Assembly (NCBI GenBank): GCA_024220505.1
Contig: JAKZZE010000005.1
Coordinates: 1,572,501 to 1,636,500 of the forward strand
Direction of reading: 5' to 3'
Length of the DNA stretch: 64,000 nt
Source of the DNA: Rhizopus arrhizus
Lineage: Eukaryota > Mucoromycota > Mucoromycetes > Mucorales > Rhizopodaceae
Shown: piece by piece, positions 1 to 9,362 of the stretch
How positions within the stretch are numbered: the first letter of the stretch is position 1
Layout of the letters: each line of letters starts with the position of its first letter
Made by a program: the position numbers and the translations under genes
The notes under the pieces: model-generated
Told to the model about the DNA's origin: nothing
What the model saw: only the letters and a program-made list of their open reading frames with translations
The model's database searches: none

Positions 1-450
1 TTAAACCGGTCCATTTCACTGCTTAAAAAAAAAAAAAAAATTCAACCGGTCCATTTCACTGCTTAGAAAAAAAAAAAAATTAAACTGGTCCATTTCACTG
101 CTTAGAGATTCAACCGGTCCATTTCACTGCTTAGAAAAAAAAAAAAATTAAACTGGTCCATTTCACTGCTTAGAGAAAATAAAAAAAATTAAACTGGTCC
201 ATTTCACTGCTTAGAGATTCAACCGGTCCATTTCACTGCTTAGAAAAAAAAAAAAACTAAACCGGTCCATTTCACTGCTTAGAAAAAAAAAAAATTAAAC
301 CCGTCCATTTCACTGCTTAAAAAAAAAAAAAAAATTCAACCGGTCCATTTCACTGCTTAGAAAAAAAAAAAAAAAAATTAAACCGGTCCATTTCACTGCC
401 TAGAAAAAAAAAAAAAAAATTAAACCGGTCCATTTCACTGCTTAGAGAAT
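1..450 (+). repeat. Left minisatellite array, truncated by the window edge
   Basis: About a dozen direct copies of a unit with core ACCGGTCCATTTCACTGCTT, each followed by a run of A residues of variable length. Some units are short, with 'AGAGATTC' in place of the A-run. The array continues beyond base 1. A diverged unit (about 460-483, 'gctggtctatttcattacta') sits directly before the ATG at 484, so the array runs into the leader of the next gene. The unit is the reverse complement of the one in the larger array at 2152-4204. Confidence 0.95.
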
Positions 451-483
451 TTTTTTTTCAGCTGGTCTATTTCATTACTAAAA

Positions 484-1750
484 ATGATTTCTAAAGAAGA
501 AGCCAGTTGCATTTTTTACTGTAAACAATACAATGAGGAAAATGTTAAAGTTTGTCTTCTCAATGTGGAGACATCACCCGATGTTACTCTCTGCTACGTT
601 AACAATCCATATGAACCCATGCTCGTTTGCAACCATCGTGTATTTGGCGCGCCAGCTTTTTACAAATTGTACAAAACTAAAGAAGAATTAACTGAAGTTA
701 TACCCAGCAAAAATACAAATAATAAGAAAGATATCATACTTGGTAAATGTGAGGCTAGAAAGCAATTTCAAAAATTCATTGACTTCTAATTAAATGTACA
801 ATGTAGAAAATGGAAGTCAAGTCGTTGATTTTATCAATTATATTTTTAGACCAAAAGAGGAATGCTTCTCTGACCCTCGCTACCAACTGCTTTCTGTATA
901 TGATAAGGATATCTTATCAATCATTTGGAAATATAGTCATATATTCGACAAAAAGACTCCTCTGGGGTTTAGCCAATGGTTGAATTCGCAGAAAGTTGAT
1001 TTAATCTCAACTGAGCCTGAACGAAAAAGCATAAAGGTTAAAGAAAAAGAGATAAAACTTCGAAGCAGACAATTGTATGTCTTAGACAACAAATATTACG
1101 GTAAGTTTGAAGTTGGCGATTAAGAACACAGCAACTTACTGGCTGTTGTTATAGATTCTGTGATAAAAGATATTGTCGAAGTATTGCCAAAACACCAACA
1201 GATAATAAATGAAATGAAGAAAGAAGGATATCAAGTAATTGGTTATTGTAGAAAATCCTTTGGAAATACAGAAAACAGAGTCCTTTGCTTACAAAGGATG
1301 ATAGATGTATTGTACAAAAGATCATTAGTGGATAAGGTCTTTGTTTCTCCCCTTAGTACAGCGAAGCAAATATTTTTAAAGCGCGATTTGAAAGATGTAA
1401 ACCATATCTTGTCACAATTGAACAACACTCATGGAAGCACAGTAGATTTTTTGAAATTTTTAAACAACAATCCAAAAATATGCGTTATATCAATTGATTA
1501 TGCTGGCTTCACCACTAACTGTACAGATCTCAAGCAATTATTAAGGTAACAAAGAGCGTAAATTCTAAAATAGTAATGAACTTACAAACATTTTGTATCC
1601 AGAAACAACTCAAGCCTACAAAAAGTATTTATTGATCAATTTTTTTATGAAAATCAATTCAAGTATTTCGACAGTGCCCAGTTGCTAAACAATCCTGAAG
1701 ATCTTAAGCTGTTTAATTGTCGCCCAGCTTTAAAACAAAGGGGTAAATAG
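484..1750 (+). CDS. Recombinase-like protein of a Mucorales-type family, four exons
   Basis: Exons 484-742, 807-1100, 1155-1545 and 1603-1750 join in frame to 363 aa. The introns are 64, 54 and 57 nt, begin GTAAAT, GTAAGT and GTAACA, and end in TAG, TAG and CAG. The N-terminal half has a Cys-rich module (about residues 1-70, 'NNPYEPMLVC') that I do not recognise. Residues about 210-300 read YQVIGYCRKS, then LQRMIDVL, then ICVISIDYAGFTTN. This resembles the N-terminal catalytic fold of serine recombinases (YxRxS, then a hydrophobic strand), with Ser near 219, but the arginines of the usual ldRlsR segment are replaced by DYAG. Catalysis is therefore doubtful. Similar proteins are recalled from Mucorales genomes; their function is unknown. 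The gene is enclosed by inverted minisatellite arrays. Exon structure is well supported by frame; the recombinase link is an inference. Confidence 0.72.
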
Positions 1751-1835
1751 ATACGGATAAGTAGACGTATACTATTAATTAGGACAAAAGTCTTTTTTTA
1801 TTAATAAACAATTTAAATTACAAAATTTGGGTTTT

Positions 1836-2051
1836 CTAATCCAAGCTGCTACGATATCTTTTATATTTCAAAGGATTTGAATTGATTCTTTCATTACAAT
1901 GTAACAGGGGTTTATATGGATTTTCTTCGAAGCAGACATCGACATCTTTAATCATTTCCACTTTTTTTAGAGCTATAGTTACGTTAGATTTAGTGTACTC
2001 CAAGCAAAAGAAAATGCATAATGCTTGTTCTCTGGTTATATCTTCAACCAT
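1836..2051 (-). pseudogene. Truncated inverted paralogue of the 484-1750 gene
   Basis: A 71-residue frame starting at an ATG (2051, minus strand) aligns with exon 1 of the gene at 484. It shares the CIFxC start, the DVxxCxxENPYxPxLxCN core and the YKxY end, and then stops. No downstream exons are visible in the 85 nt left before the other gene's stop. The fragment is convergent with the intact gene. Its own upstream side faces the right-hand minisatellite array, so each copy has the same array type upstream in the same relative orientation. It is probably the remnant of an inverted duplication. Confidence 0.6.
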
Positions 2052-2151
2052 TAATAATAAAATTGCAAAAAAAAAAGTTTTGAATTCTTTGAAGTGCTCT
2101 TGTATAAGCCACCAATTGGCATGGGAATGAAGGACCTGTTGAATTTTTTTT

Positions 2152-4204
2152 TTCTAGCAGTGAAATGGACCGGTTTAATTTTTTTATTTTTTCTAAGCAG
2201 TGAAATGGACCGGTTGAATTTTTTTTATTTTCTCTAAGCAGTGAAATGGACCGGTTGAATTTTTTATATTTTCTCTAAGCAGTGAAATGGACCGGTTTAA
2301 TTTTTTTTTTTTTTTCTAAGCAGTGAAATGGACCGGTTGAATTTTTTTTATTTTCTCTAAGCAGTGAAATGGACCGGTTTAATTTTTTTTATTTTTTCTA
2401 AGCAGTGAAATGGACCGGTTGAATTTTTTTTATTTTTTCTAAGCAGTGAAATGGACCGGTTGAATTTTTTTTATTTTCTCTAAGCAGTGAAATGGACCGG
2501 TTGAATTTTTTTATTTTCTCTAAGCAGTGAAATGGACCGGTTTAATTTTTTTTTTTTTTTCTAAGCAGTGAAATGGACCGGTTGAATTTTTTTTTTTTTT
2601 TCTAGGCAGTGAAATGGACCAGTTTAAATTTTTTTTTTTTTTCTAGGCAGTGAAATGGACCGGTTTAATTTTTTTTTTTTTTCTAAGCAGTGAAATGGAC
2701 CAGTTTAAATTTTTTTTTTTTTTTTCTAAGCAGTGAAATGGACCGGTTGAATTTTTTTTTTTTTTTTCTAGGCAGTGAAATGGACCAGTTTAAATTTTTT
2801 TTTTTTTTCTAAGCAGTGAAATGGACCGGTTGAATTTTTTTTTTTTTTTCTAGGCAGTGAAATGGACCGGTTGAATTTTTTTTTTTTTTTCTAGGCAGTG
2901 AAATGGACCGGTTGAATTTTTTTTTTTTTAAGCAGTGAAATGGACGGGTTTAATTTTTTTTTTTTCTAAGCAGTGAAATGGACCGGTTTAGTTTTTTTTT
3001 TTTTTTCTAAGCAGTGAAATGGACCGGTTGAATTTTTTTTTTTTTTCTAGGCAGTGAAATGGACCAGTTTAAATTTTTTTTTTTTTTTTCTAGGCAGTGA
3101 AATGGACCGGTTTAATTTTTTTTTTTTTCTAAGCAGTGAAATGGACCAGTTTAAATTTTTTTTTTTTTTTTTCTAAGCAGTGAAATGGACCGGTTTAGTT
3201 TTTTTTTTTTTTTTTCTAAGCAGTGAAATGGACCGGTTTAATTTTTTTTTTTCTAAGCAGTGAAATGGACCGGTTTAGTTTTTTTTTTTTTCTAAGCAGT
3301 GAAATGGACCGGTTGAATCTCTAAGCAGTGAAATGGACCAGTTTAATTTTTTTATTTTCTCTAAGCAGTGAAATGGACCAGTTTAATTTTTTTTTTTTTC
3401 TAAGCAGTGAAATGGACCGGTTGAATCTCTAAGCAGTGAAATGGACCAGTTTAATTTTTTTTTTTTCTAAGCAGTGAAATGGACCGGTTGAATTTTTTTT
3501 TTTTTTCTAGGCAGTGAAATGGACCGGTTGAATTTTTTTTTTTTTTCTAGGCAGTGAAATGGACCGGTTTAATTTTTTTTATTTTCTCTAAGCAGTGAAA
3601 TGGACCAGTTTAAATTTTTTTTTTTTTTTTTTCTAAGCAGTGAAATGGACCGGTTGAATCTCTAAGCAGTGAAATGGACCAGTTTAATTTTTTTTTTTTC
3701 TAAGCAGTGAAATGGACCGGTTGAATTTTTTTTTTTTTTTCTAAGCAGTGAAATGGACCGGTTGAATTTTTTTTTTTTTTTCTAAGCAGTGAAATGGACC
3801 GGTTTAATTTTTTTATTTTCTCTAAGCAGTGAAATGGACCAGTTTAAATTTTTTTTTTTTTTTTCTAAGCAGTGAAATGGACCGGTTTAATTTTTTTTAT
3901 TTTTTCTAAGCAGTGAAATGGACCGGTTTAATCTCTAAGCAGAGAAATGGACCAGTTTAATTTTTTTATTTTCTCTAAGCAGTGAAATGGACCAGTTTAA
4001 ATTTTTTTTTTTTTTTTCTAAGCAGTGAAATGGACCGGTTTAATTTTTTTTATTTTCTCTAAGCAGTGAAATGGACCAGTTTAAATTTTTTTTTTTTTTT
4101 TCTAAGCAGTGAAATGGACCGGTTTAATTTTTTTTATTTTTCTAAGCAGTGAAATGGACCAGTTTAAATTTTTTTTTTTCTCTAAGCAGTGAAATGGACC
4201 GGTT
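2152..4204. repeat. Right minisatellite array, about 2 kb
   Basis: More than 50 direct copies of a 34-42 bp unit: core GCAGTGAAATGGACCGGT, then TTGAAT or TTTAAAT, then a T-run of 6-18, then CTAA or CTAG. Variants (GACCAGTTTAAAT, CTAGGCAG, short 'GAATCTCTAAG' links) are interspersed, which indicates repeated local duplication. The unit is the reverse complement of the array at 1-450. The final unit abuts a Tc1/mariner transposase fragment at 4205. The CAGTG...CGGTTTAATTTT layout resembles the mariner-like ends seen elsewhere in the window. Confidence 0.95.
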
Positions 4205-4387
4205 GCGATTTAACAGTTTTGGGCAATCTTAAAAGGGAAACTGAAATGCCACAAACTGTTAACGGAAGATAAATTATCTGATAGAATTGCTGAGGTATGT
4301 AATGCCATACCTGTTGAAATTCTATACAACTTTGCCAGTCATTTTAAACGACAAACCATTCAATGTTGTAATAAAACTCCATTCTAA
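4205..4387 (+). pseudogene. Tc1/mariner transposase C-terminal fragment
   Basis: The frame reads AI*QFWAILKGKLK, continues through EVCNAIPVEILYNFASH and ends CCNKTPF-stop at 4385-4387. This matches the end of Tc1/mariner (IS630 superfamily) transposases, where the last catalytic residue lies near D-L-N-P-I-E-Q-F-W. Here the upstream DLNP part is missing, because the minisatellite begins exactly there. The Glu codon before QFW is a TAA stop. The rest of the transposase is absent. Its 3' flank (4388-4447) leads to the LINE target site, and the matching element end lies beyond the LINE array at 18673-18767. Confidence 0.75.
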
Positions 4388-4447
4388 TCATTTTGAAGTC
4401 AAAAAATACAAATCATTTTCAGGTCAATTCGATTTAGACATAAAGGG

Positions 4448-4459
4448 ACAATCAATTTT
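4448..4459. repeat. Target site sequence flanking and separating the LINE copies
   Basis: ACAATCAATTTT occurs here, at 9184-9195 and 13922-13933 between LINE copies, and at 18661-18672 beyond the third copy. The bases between the LINE 5' end (GAGCTC) and the repeat are none, AC and CAC at the three right-hand junctions. This is the expected footprint of a target-site duplication reused by successive insertions. Confidence 0.85.
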
Positions 4460-4566
4460 GTTTAAACTTTATCTTTATTTAACGATCCAAATGAGCGCAA
4501 AAATGAAATAAACAATTGTCCGCCCGGATCAGTTCAATCCGTTAGGATGTTAGTGGTAAAAAAAAA

Positions 4567-4584
4567 CCCCTTTGAGATCAAGGG
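4567..4584 (-). promoter_or_regulatory. Hairpin in the LINE 3' UTR
   Basis: On the LINE sense strand this reads CCCTTGATCTCAAAGGGG followed by a T-run. The arms CCCTT/AAGGG pair around a short loop. The same element occurs at 9303-9320 and 14041-14058. Related but different sequences form the same stem at 51058-51075 and 19431-19449. A role in recognition by the element's reverse transcriptase is plausible but inferred. Confidence 0.55.
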
Positions 4585-4626
4585 TAAAAAAAGTAAAAGA
4601 AAAAGAAAAGTGTGGGATTGAGTAAG

Positions 4627-7600
4627 CTAAAGGAATTGTTTGATCCATTCAAGAAACTTATGGCCATGTGGATGAGTAGCCGGGATTGTTGTAGCGTGAT
4701 GAAGTTGGTCGAGTTCATGTAATATTGAGCAAATAATTGGCCAACGTTGTGACCAAGAGAGTGCCAGGCCTGAAGGTACTGAGGGACGAGATGGAAGCAT
4801 ATTCAGAAGGAACGACAGGGGGTCCGGAATTGTTTCAGGCATAAAGAGACGGCTATGCATGTTTAAGCAATTGATTGCATGCTTCTTCGAGAGATGGTGA
4901 GCAGGATGTCTGGGACATGGCTTCGGCTTGCCACCGGGTAGCCAGCCTAACCTCCAGCGTATACAGCGACTACGTTCCGAATTTGACATGGGCAGCCACA
5001 GGATGGGGTCCAGAGACACAGAACGACGGCAATGAGAAAGCAGTTTAGAATTACGATTCGTAAGGCGCTTATCCAGGTTTTGCTGTAGGAATTGCCGTTT
5101 GAAAGCTTTGAATGTACGAGTGTCCAAATCATCATTGGAGGCGGGTATCATTTTCCAAAGTGGGGTTTTGGAAAGAAGGTACCATTGATGGCTTCTAGTG
5201 CGTCGTATGTATGGTAGTAGACAACTGAGCAGTGAGTCTTCCGGCAAAAGTAGAGAACGAAATAGGAACTGTGCTTGTAGGATATTGACCCGCTCGGACA
5301 TGAGAGGTAATTTGGACAGATGGAGCATCACTTTGGTAGAAGCTTTACCATGAGCGCCGTATATCCTTCTGATACATGTATCTTGCGCTTCTTCTAGTGT
5401 GTGAAGTTGAGAGCTTGTGAAGCGATTGATGGCCACTCCGTACTCGAGCTGTGGGCGAATAATATGTGCATAGAATCTAGTTGAGAGAAGCTTGGAAAAA
5501 CCAGAGGGATTTACACCAATAGATGACAACAGATTCATTGTGGCAAGGGCTTTTCGAGTGTTGTGCTGAATTAGTTCTTCTGGGTCGAGGTATCCACCTT
5601 GTTTGAATGGAACGCCAAGGTATGCAAATGTGGTCTTCTGAGGAAGCGGTTGACCATACATTATGTATGAGATAGGATCAGTGTGGCTGTCTATGACCAC
5701 ACACTTTGATGGGTTCCATCTGTATCCCATTTGCATACTGTGGTATTCACATTTCTTAAGTAGATCAATCATTTTTGAGCGTTCGGCAATTAGGACTACA
5801 TCGTCAGCATAGAGTAGACAGTTCAGGGAAGGTACTATTTCCAATGGCGACATGTTAGGATTGAGAGCTTGAAGACGTAGCTGAGCTGGAAGTTGGTTGA
5901 TATATACTGAGTAAAGATATGGAGACAGTATAGATCCTTGAAGTACACCAGTTTTTGGACTGAATCGATAGGATGTTGCGTTAGAAAGCAGAACTTCGAT
6001 TTGTACATCATCAAAAAGACATCTTAGTAGGCCGAGCATAGGGGATGAAATGTAATGCCGTAAAGTCTCCCATACGAAACTGCGGTTGACAGTGTCGTAT
6101 GCGGATTTGATGTCGAGAAATGCTAGTACTGGCTTGATTTGATGTCGAGTACGTAGTATATTACAAATCTCGGAAAGGCACAGAGCTTGATCCAGCGCGC
6201 TACGGAATTCTCTAAACCCACCTTGGGCTATATCAAGGGGTGGTCCATCGGCCTGCAAATCATGTTGAATGCAGCGTTCCAGTATTTTTCTAAATACAGT
6301 AGTCAGACTGATTGGGCGATAATTACCTGGGTTCGATGGTGATCCTTTTTTATATATTGGTACTACTTGGGCAATACGCCATGTTTGAGGGACATATGAC
6401 CATGCCCAGCACATTTGGAAGAGGCGAAGGAGAATTGGTGCTAGCAAGTGACGTATTGGCTGGAGCATCTCAATCCGCAAATGATCTACACCAGGCGCTT
6501 TCTTGACCGGCAAAGTGCTAATGGCGCGGCTAATATCTTCCATGATGATTGGGCAATCTAATTCACAAGGTAAAACAGGTGTTTCAATTTCGTAACATTG
6601 AACTTCCCTGAGGAGGTCTCCTGAAAATGTAGATTCCAAATGAGAGGCCATTACATTTGCTGCATGTTGTGGGCCCTCCGGAGTGGAGAAAGTGGGTTTC
6701 ATAGTGCGATTTTTGCGAATACGGCTAAGTCTAGATATTGCCTTAGTATAGTCCCCGGATGCCATTTGTTCACAAAAAGAGATCCATTTAGCTCGACGGC
6801 GCTGGTTGATCAGTCGACGCAATGCAGCTCGAGCTTCTTGGTGTTTCAGCCAGTAGTGGAACTTGTTGAGTCCATGTGCCTTTCTCCATTTTCTGTAACA
6901 AAATTCCCTGTAGTCATAAGCTTCTTGCATTTTGTCGGTCCAAAAATCATACAGTGGATCTCCAGAATGGGAGACTCTGCCACAACAGTCGTCTAATGAG
7001 GTGTATATCGCCTGGCAGATGTCGTTGTTGAGCTTCTCGATGTAGTCAACGGCAGAAGTCCGGCTATTAAAATTAGTAAATTGGGCATCATCGTATGGTA
7101 GCAAAGGTTGAGACAGCTCTTTGAAACGATACACATATGATTCGTGGGTATTTGGGTCGGCAAGCTTGCGAAGGCTCCAGATGACTCGAGGGTGTCCCGA
7201 AAGCTGTGGAATGTTAGCACTTATTTGAAAGGAAAGAGACAGTAATTTATGGTTCGAGTCCAATGAATAGTCTTGGTAAATTTTCATTGAAGGTTCAACA
7301 AGTTCGGCATTGCTCATGAATAAGTCGATAATGCTACTACCTTGATGAGCCATAAAGGTAAACTGCCCATATGTCAGTCTTTGATTCCATAAGATAATAT
7401 TATTCCGTTGCATCCATTGTATGATCAGATTGCCTCTGGAGTTTGTTGAGCGGTCTCCTGTGAGTGAACCCAGTCTAGCATTAAAGTCGCCGCATATGAT
7501 TGTCTGACTGGTGTGGTTAGTCGTATGCGGTAGTGAGTTCAAGACTTGAGTGATAGTCTGGTTATCCAGATGAGGAGGTAGGTAGAGACAATGAACTAAA

Positions 7601-7911
7601 ATATTAGCAACGGCAAAGGATAATTTATATTGGCTTAGGTGCGTATCATCAGATTCAAAGTGGTGAACATGGTATTTGCAATCAGGATTTACTAGAAGAC
7701 TGATGCCTTGACTACCTTTGGTAGCGAGAGGTTGAGTTTTGATACCATATGTGTGGAACTGTTTCCAACGTGTTGGGTATTTGAGTGGGCTTAAGAGCCA
7801 TGTCTCTGTAAGAAGAAGGATAGAGGAGGAATGAACTATACTAAGGAGTGGATTGAGGGCTTGGCGAGCCAAGCCAGTTGCATTGAAAAGGGAGATCGTG
7901 AGAGTACTCAT
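4627..7911 (-). CDS. LINE ORF2: endonuclease-reverse transcriptase (copy 1)
   Basis: 1,094 aa. Residues about 1-230 form an APE-like (EEP) endonuclease: LTETW (Glu36), GDFNAR (Asp142, Asn144) and SIIDLF (Asp196). The last motif is S-N-H (219-221) rather than the usual S-D-H. Residues about 465-780 form the reverse transcriptase: KAPGVDHLR, YRPISLT, AFLDIKSAYD (Asp600, Asp606), GVLQGSILSPYL, YADD (701-704) and YLGVPF. A C-terminal zinc knuckle CxxH-x8-H-x3-C spans 999-1015. The ATG overlaps the ORF1 stop in ATGA, so translation is probably coupled by termination and reinitiation. The protein nicks target DNA and primes cDNA synthesis on the LINE RNA. Confidence 0.93.
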   Translation of the reverse strand: MSTLTISLFNATGLARQALNPLLSIVHSSSILLLTETWLLSPLKYPTRWKQFHTYGIKTQPLATKGSQGISLLVNPDCKYHVHHFESDDTHLSQYKLSFAVANILVHCLYLPPHLDNQTITQVLNSLPHTTNHTSQTIICGDFNARLGSLTGDRSTNSRGNLIIQWMQRNNIILWNQRLTYGQFTFMAHQGSSIIDLFMSNAELVEPSMKIYQDYSLDSNHKLLSLSFQISANIPQLSGHPRVIWSLRKLADPNTHESYVYRFKELSQPLLPYDDAQFTNFNSRTSAVDYIEKLNNDICQAIYTSLDDCCGRVSHSGDPLYDFWTDKMQEAYDYREFCYRKWRKAHGLNKFHYWLKHQEARAALRRLINQRRRAKWISFCEQMASGDYTKAISRLSRIRKNRTMKPTFSTPEGPQHAANVMASHLESTFSGDLLREVQCYEIETPVLPCELDCPIIMEDISRAISTLPVKKAPGVDHLRIEMLQPIRHLLAPILLRLFQMCWAWSYVPQTWRIAQVVPIYKKGSPSNPGNYRPISLTTVFRKILERCIQHDLQADGPPLDIAQGGFREFRSALDQALCLSEICNILRTRHQIKPVLAFLDIKSAYDTVNRSFVWETLRHYISSPMLGLLRCLFDDVQIEVLLSNATSYRFSPKTGVLQGSILSPYLYSVYINQLPAQLRLQALNPNMSPLEIVPSLNCLLYADDVVLIAERSKMIDLLKKCEYHSMQMGYRWNPSKCVVIDSHTDPISYIMYGQPLPQKTTFAYLGVPFKQGGYLDPEELIQHNTRKALATMNLLSSIGVNPSGFSKLLSTRFYAHIIRPQLEYGVAINRFTSSQLHTLEEAQDTCIRRIYGAHGKASTKVMLHLSKLPLMSERVNILQAQFLFRSLLLPEDSLLSCLLPYIRRTRSHQWYLLSKTPLWKMIPASNDDLDTRTFKAFKRQFLQQNLDKRLTNRNSKLLSHCRRSVSLDPILWLPMSNSERSRCIRWRLGWLPGGKPKPCPRHPAHHLSKKHAINCLNMHSRLFMPETIPDPLSFLLNMLPSRPSVPSGLALSWSQRWPIICSILHELDQLHHATTIPATHPHGHKFLEWIKQFL

Positions 7912-9125
7912 AGGGAAGGATCATCTTCCATATGGGACTCCATGAAGTTGGACTGAGTGTTATTGCAGTCGTTCATAGTACTCATGTGCTCATCTTCGAA
8001 GAAAAGAGGGTCGGCTTCTGCATGGCTGGAACGTCGGTTTGAAGAAAGGGTTTCCTCCAAGGTCTGTTTGCTAATCCAGCCTTTGTTAAAGAAGTGTCGT
8101 GCAACAGCGAATTTAACCGGAACACGGATGAATCGCAGTGCACGTTCCATGCGGTTACAATGATGCATAAACGCGAGATTGGTTCGTTCTTCATCGGTAA
8201 AGTCGACATATTTGGGATCACGGAGGATTTTAGGGTCACATGGGTCAAAGTCATCCTTCAGAGAAATTTTGAATCGTTTTAGTTGGGAACGAAGTTCATC
8301 CTCGTAATCGTTGTGTATCAGAAGAGCCACTACGTTACGGTCCGGGTAGTGAATATCTAGGATGCGGTTGTTATTGATATCGAGTTTTCGCAAGCGGGAT
8401 CGGAGCTGTCCGATAGGTACTCTGGCCTTCGTGGGGAGGTAAAGGTACTGGAAACCCTGGTTTGCCGAGGGTGGTTGCAAAAGTCTTGCGGCAGCTTCTT
8501 GACGTTGTTGACGTTTATGTTGTTGACTTTGAAATAACTCTTCTTTCATACGCTGTAATCGTTCAGGATTTCGCCAGGGAGTAGAGGTAGTGTTAAGTCC
8601 TGACGAATTGAGAGAGGGTTGAGTGGCCGTTGCCAAAAGTGGTTCAATTTGGCTAGACGATGTGTAATCCTTATTTAATTGGTTTTGCAACTGAACAGTA
8701 GTGGCACGTAATTGCTCAATTTCTGATCTGGCGGCTGCAAGTTCGTTGGTGAGGCGTTTAACCATGTTTAACAGTGTTTGCATATCTTCGGTATGTGTAG
8801 TCGGAGTTTCTGTAGAAGTTCTGGAAATTTCAAAGTTCTCTTCCATGGGAGACAATTGCGTAGAAGTGGAAAAAGAAGAATAAACAATAGATCTCATAGT
8901 TGCAGCTCGAAAACTGGCGCCACATCCATTACAGCGAAATATTGGCTGTGGAGGCTCGCTCTTGGTGCTGCCGTTGCGGCGAAAGACTCCTCGTTTCGCA
9001 CATTGGGGACAAGCTAAATTTTTACGACAAGCTTCAAACTTTAAAAGTAAGTCTGCAGTTTCCTCTGGGTTGAGATTACTGATTAGAGTTGTAGTGTTTG
9101 TTGGATTAGTAGAGCCAGGTGGCAT
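7908..9125 (-). CDS. LINE ORF1: RNA-binding/chaperone-type protein (copy 1)
   Basis: 405 aa starting MPPGSTN, the same MPPG start as the related LINE at 54430-55680. A zinc ribbon lies at Cys39, Cys42, Cys65 and Cys68 (CPQC and CNGC) with an RRNGSTK segment between, reminiscent of small transposase-type zinc ribbons. A coiled coil spans about 113-151 (MVKRLTNELAAARSEIEQLR) and should drive oligomerisation. Residues about 230-370, from FQYLYLPTKARVPIGQLRSR onward, are the best-conserved part and could be an RRM-like nucleic-acid-binding fold (inferred). By analogy with other LINEs it coats the element RNA. It ends at the ATGA shared with ORF2. Confidence 0.85.
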   Translation of the reverse strand: MPPGSTNPTNTTTLISNLNPEETADLLLKFEACRKNLACPQCAKRGVFRRNGSTKSEPPQPIFRCNGCGASFRAATMRSIVYSSFSTSTQLSPMEENFEISRTSTETPTTHTEDMQTLLNMVKRLTNELAAARSEIEQLRATTVQLQNQLNKDYTSSSQIEPLLATATQPSLNSSGLNTTSTPWRNPERLQRMKEELFQSQQHKRQQRQEAAARLLQPPSANQGFQYLYLPTKARVPIGQLRSRLRKLDINNNRILDIHYPDRNVVALLIHNDYEDELRSQLKRFKISLKDDFDPCDPKILRDPKYVDFTDEERTNLAFMHHCNRMERALRFIRVPVKFAVARHFFNKGWISKQTLEETLSSNRRSSHAEADPLFFEDEHMSTMNDCNNTQSNFMESHMEDDPSL

Positions 9126-9362
9126 GTTAAGAGCAGTTGTTTTATTCTATGTTTGTGTTACGTACAAACTCGCGAAAGAGCTCACAATCAATTTTGTTTA
9201 AACTTTATCTTTATTTAACGATCCAAATGAGCGCAAAAATGAAATAAACAATTGTCCGCCCGGATCAGTTCAATCCGTTAGGATGTTAGTGGTAAAAAAA
9301 AACCCCTTTGAGATCAAGGGTAAAAAAAGTAAAAGAAAAAGAAAAGTGTGGGATTGAGTAAG

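Larger units (their letters stand above)
4460..9183 (-). mobile_element. Full-length non-LTR retrotransposon (LINE), copy 1 of a tandem triple
   Basis: A complete two-ORF LINE on the minus strand: 5' end GCTCTTTCGCGAG at 9183, ORF1, ORF2, and a 3' UTR with a hairpin and the AATAAA-like tail AAATAAAGATAAAGTTTAAAC. It is bounded on both sides by ACAATCAATTTT. It differs from copies 2 and 3 by a synonymous G/A at 7306; no other coding difference was noticed and the encoded proteins are identical. Intact ORFs and near-identity imply recent or ongoing activity. The family resembles the LINE-1-like elements reported around Mucor centromeres (Grem-LINE1), by recall only. Confidence 0.92.

Noticed and set aside
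1..450. Telomeric repeat
   Set aside because: The unit is a 35-40 bp minisatellite, not a TTAGGG-type telomere repeat, and the same unit occurs inside the window at 2-4 kb.
1..4204. CRISPR array
   Set aside because: The repeats are regular, but the spacers are only A/T-runs of variable length and the host is eukaryotic.
6312..6996. Plus-strand frames within the LINE ORF2 copies
   Set aside because: They recur identically in all three copies opposite the reverse transcriptase and have no recognisable motifs.
7245..7262. tRNA T-loop-like GGTTCGAGTCC
   Set aside because: It lies within LINE ORF2, and no acceptor, D or anticodon stem fits around it.
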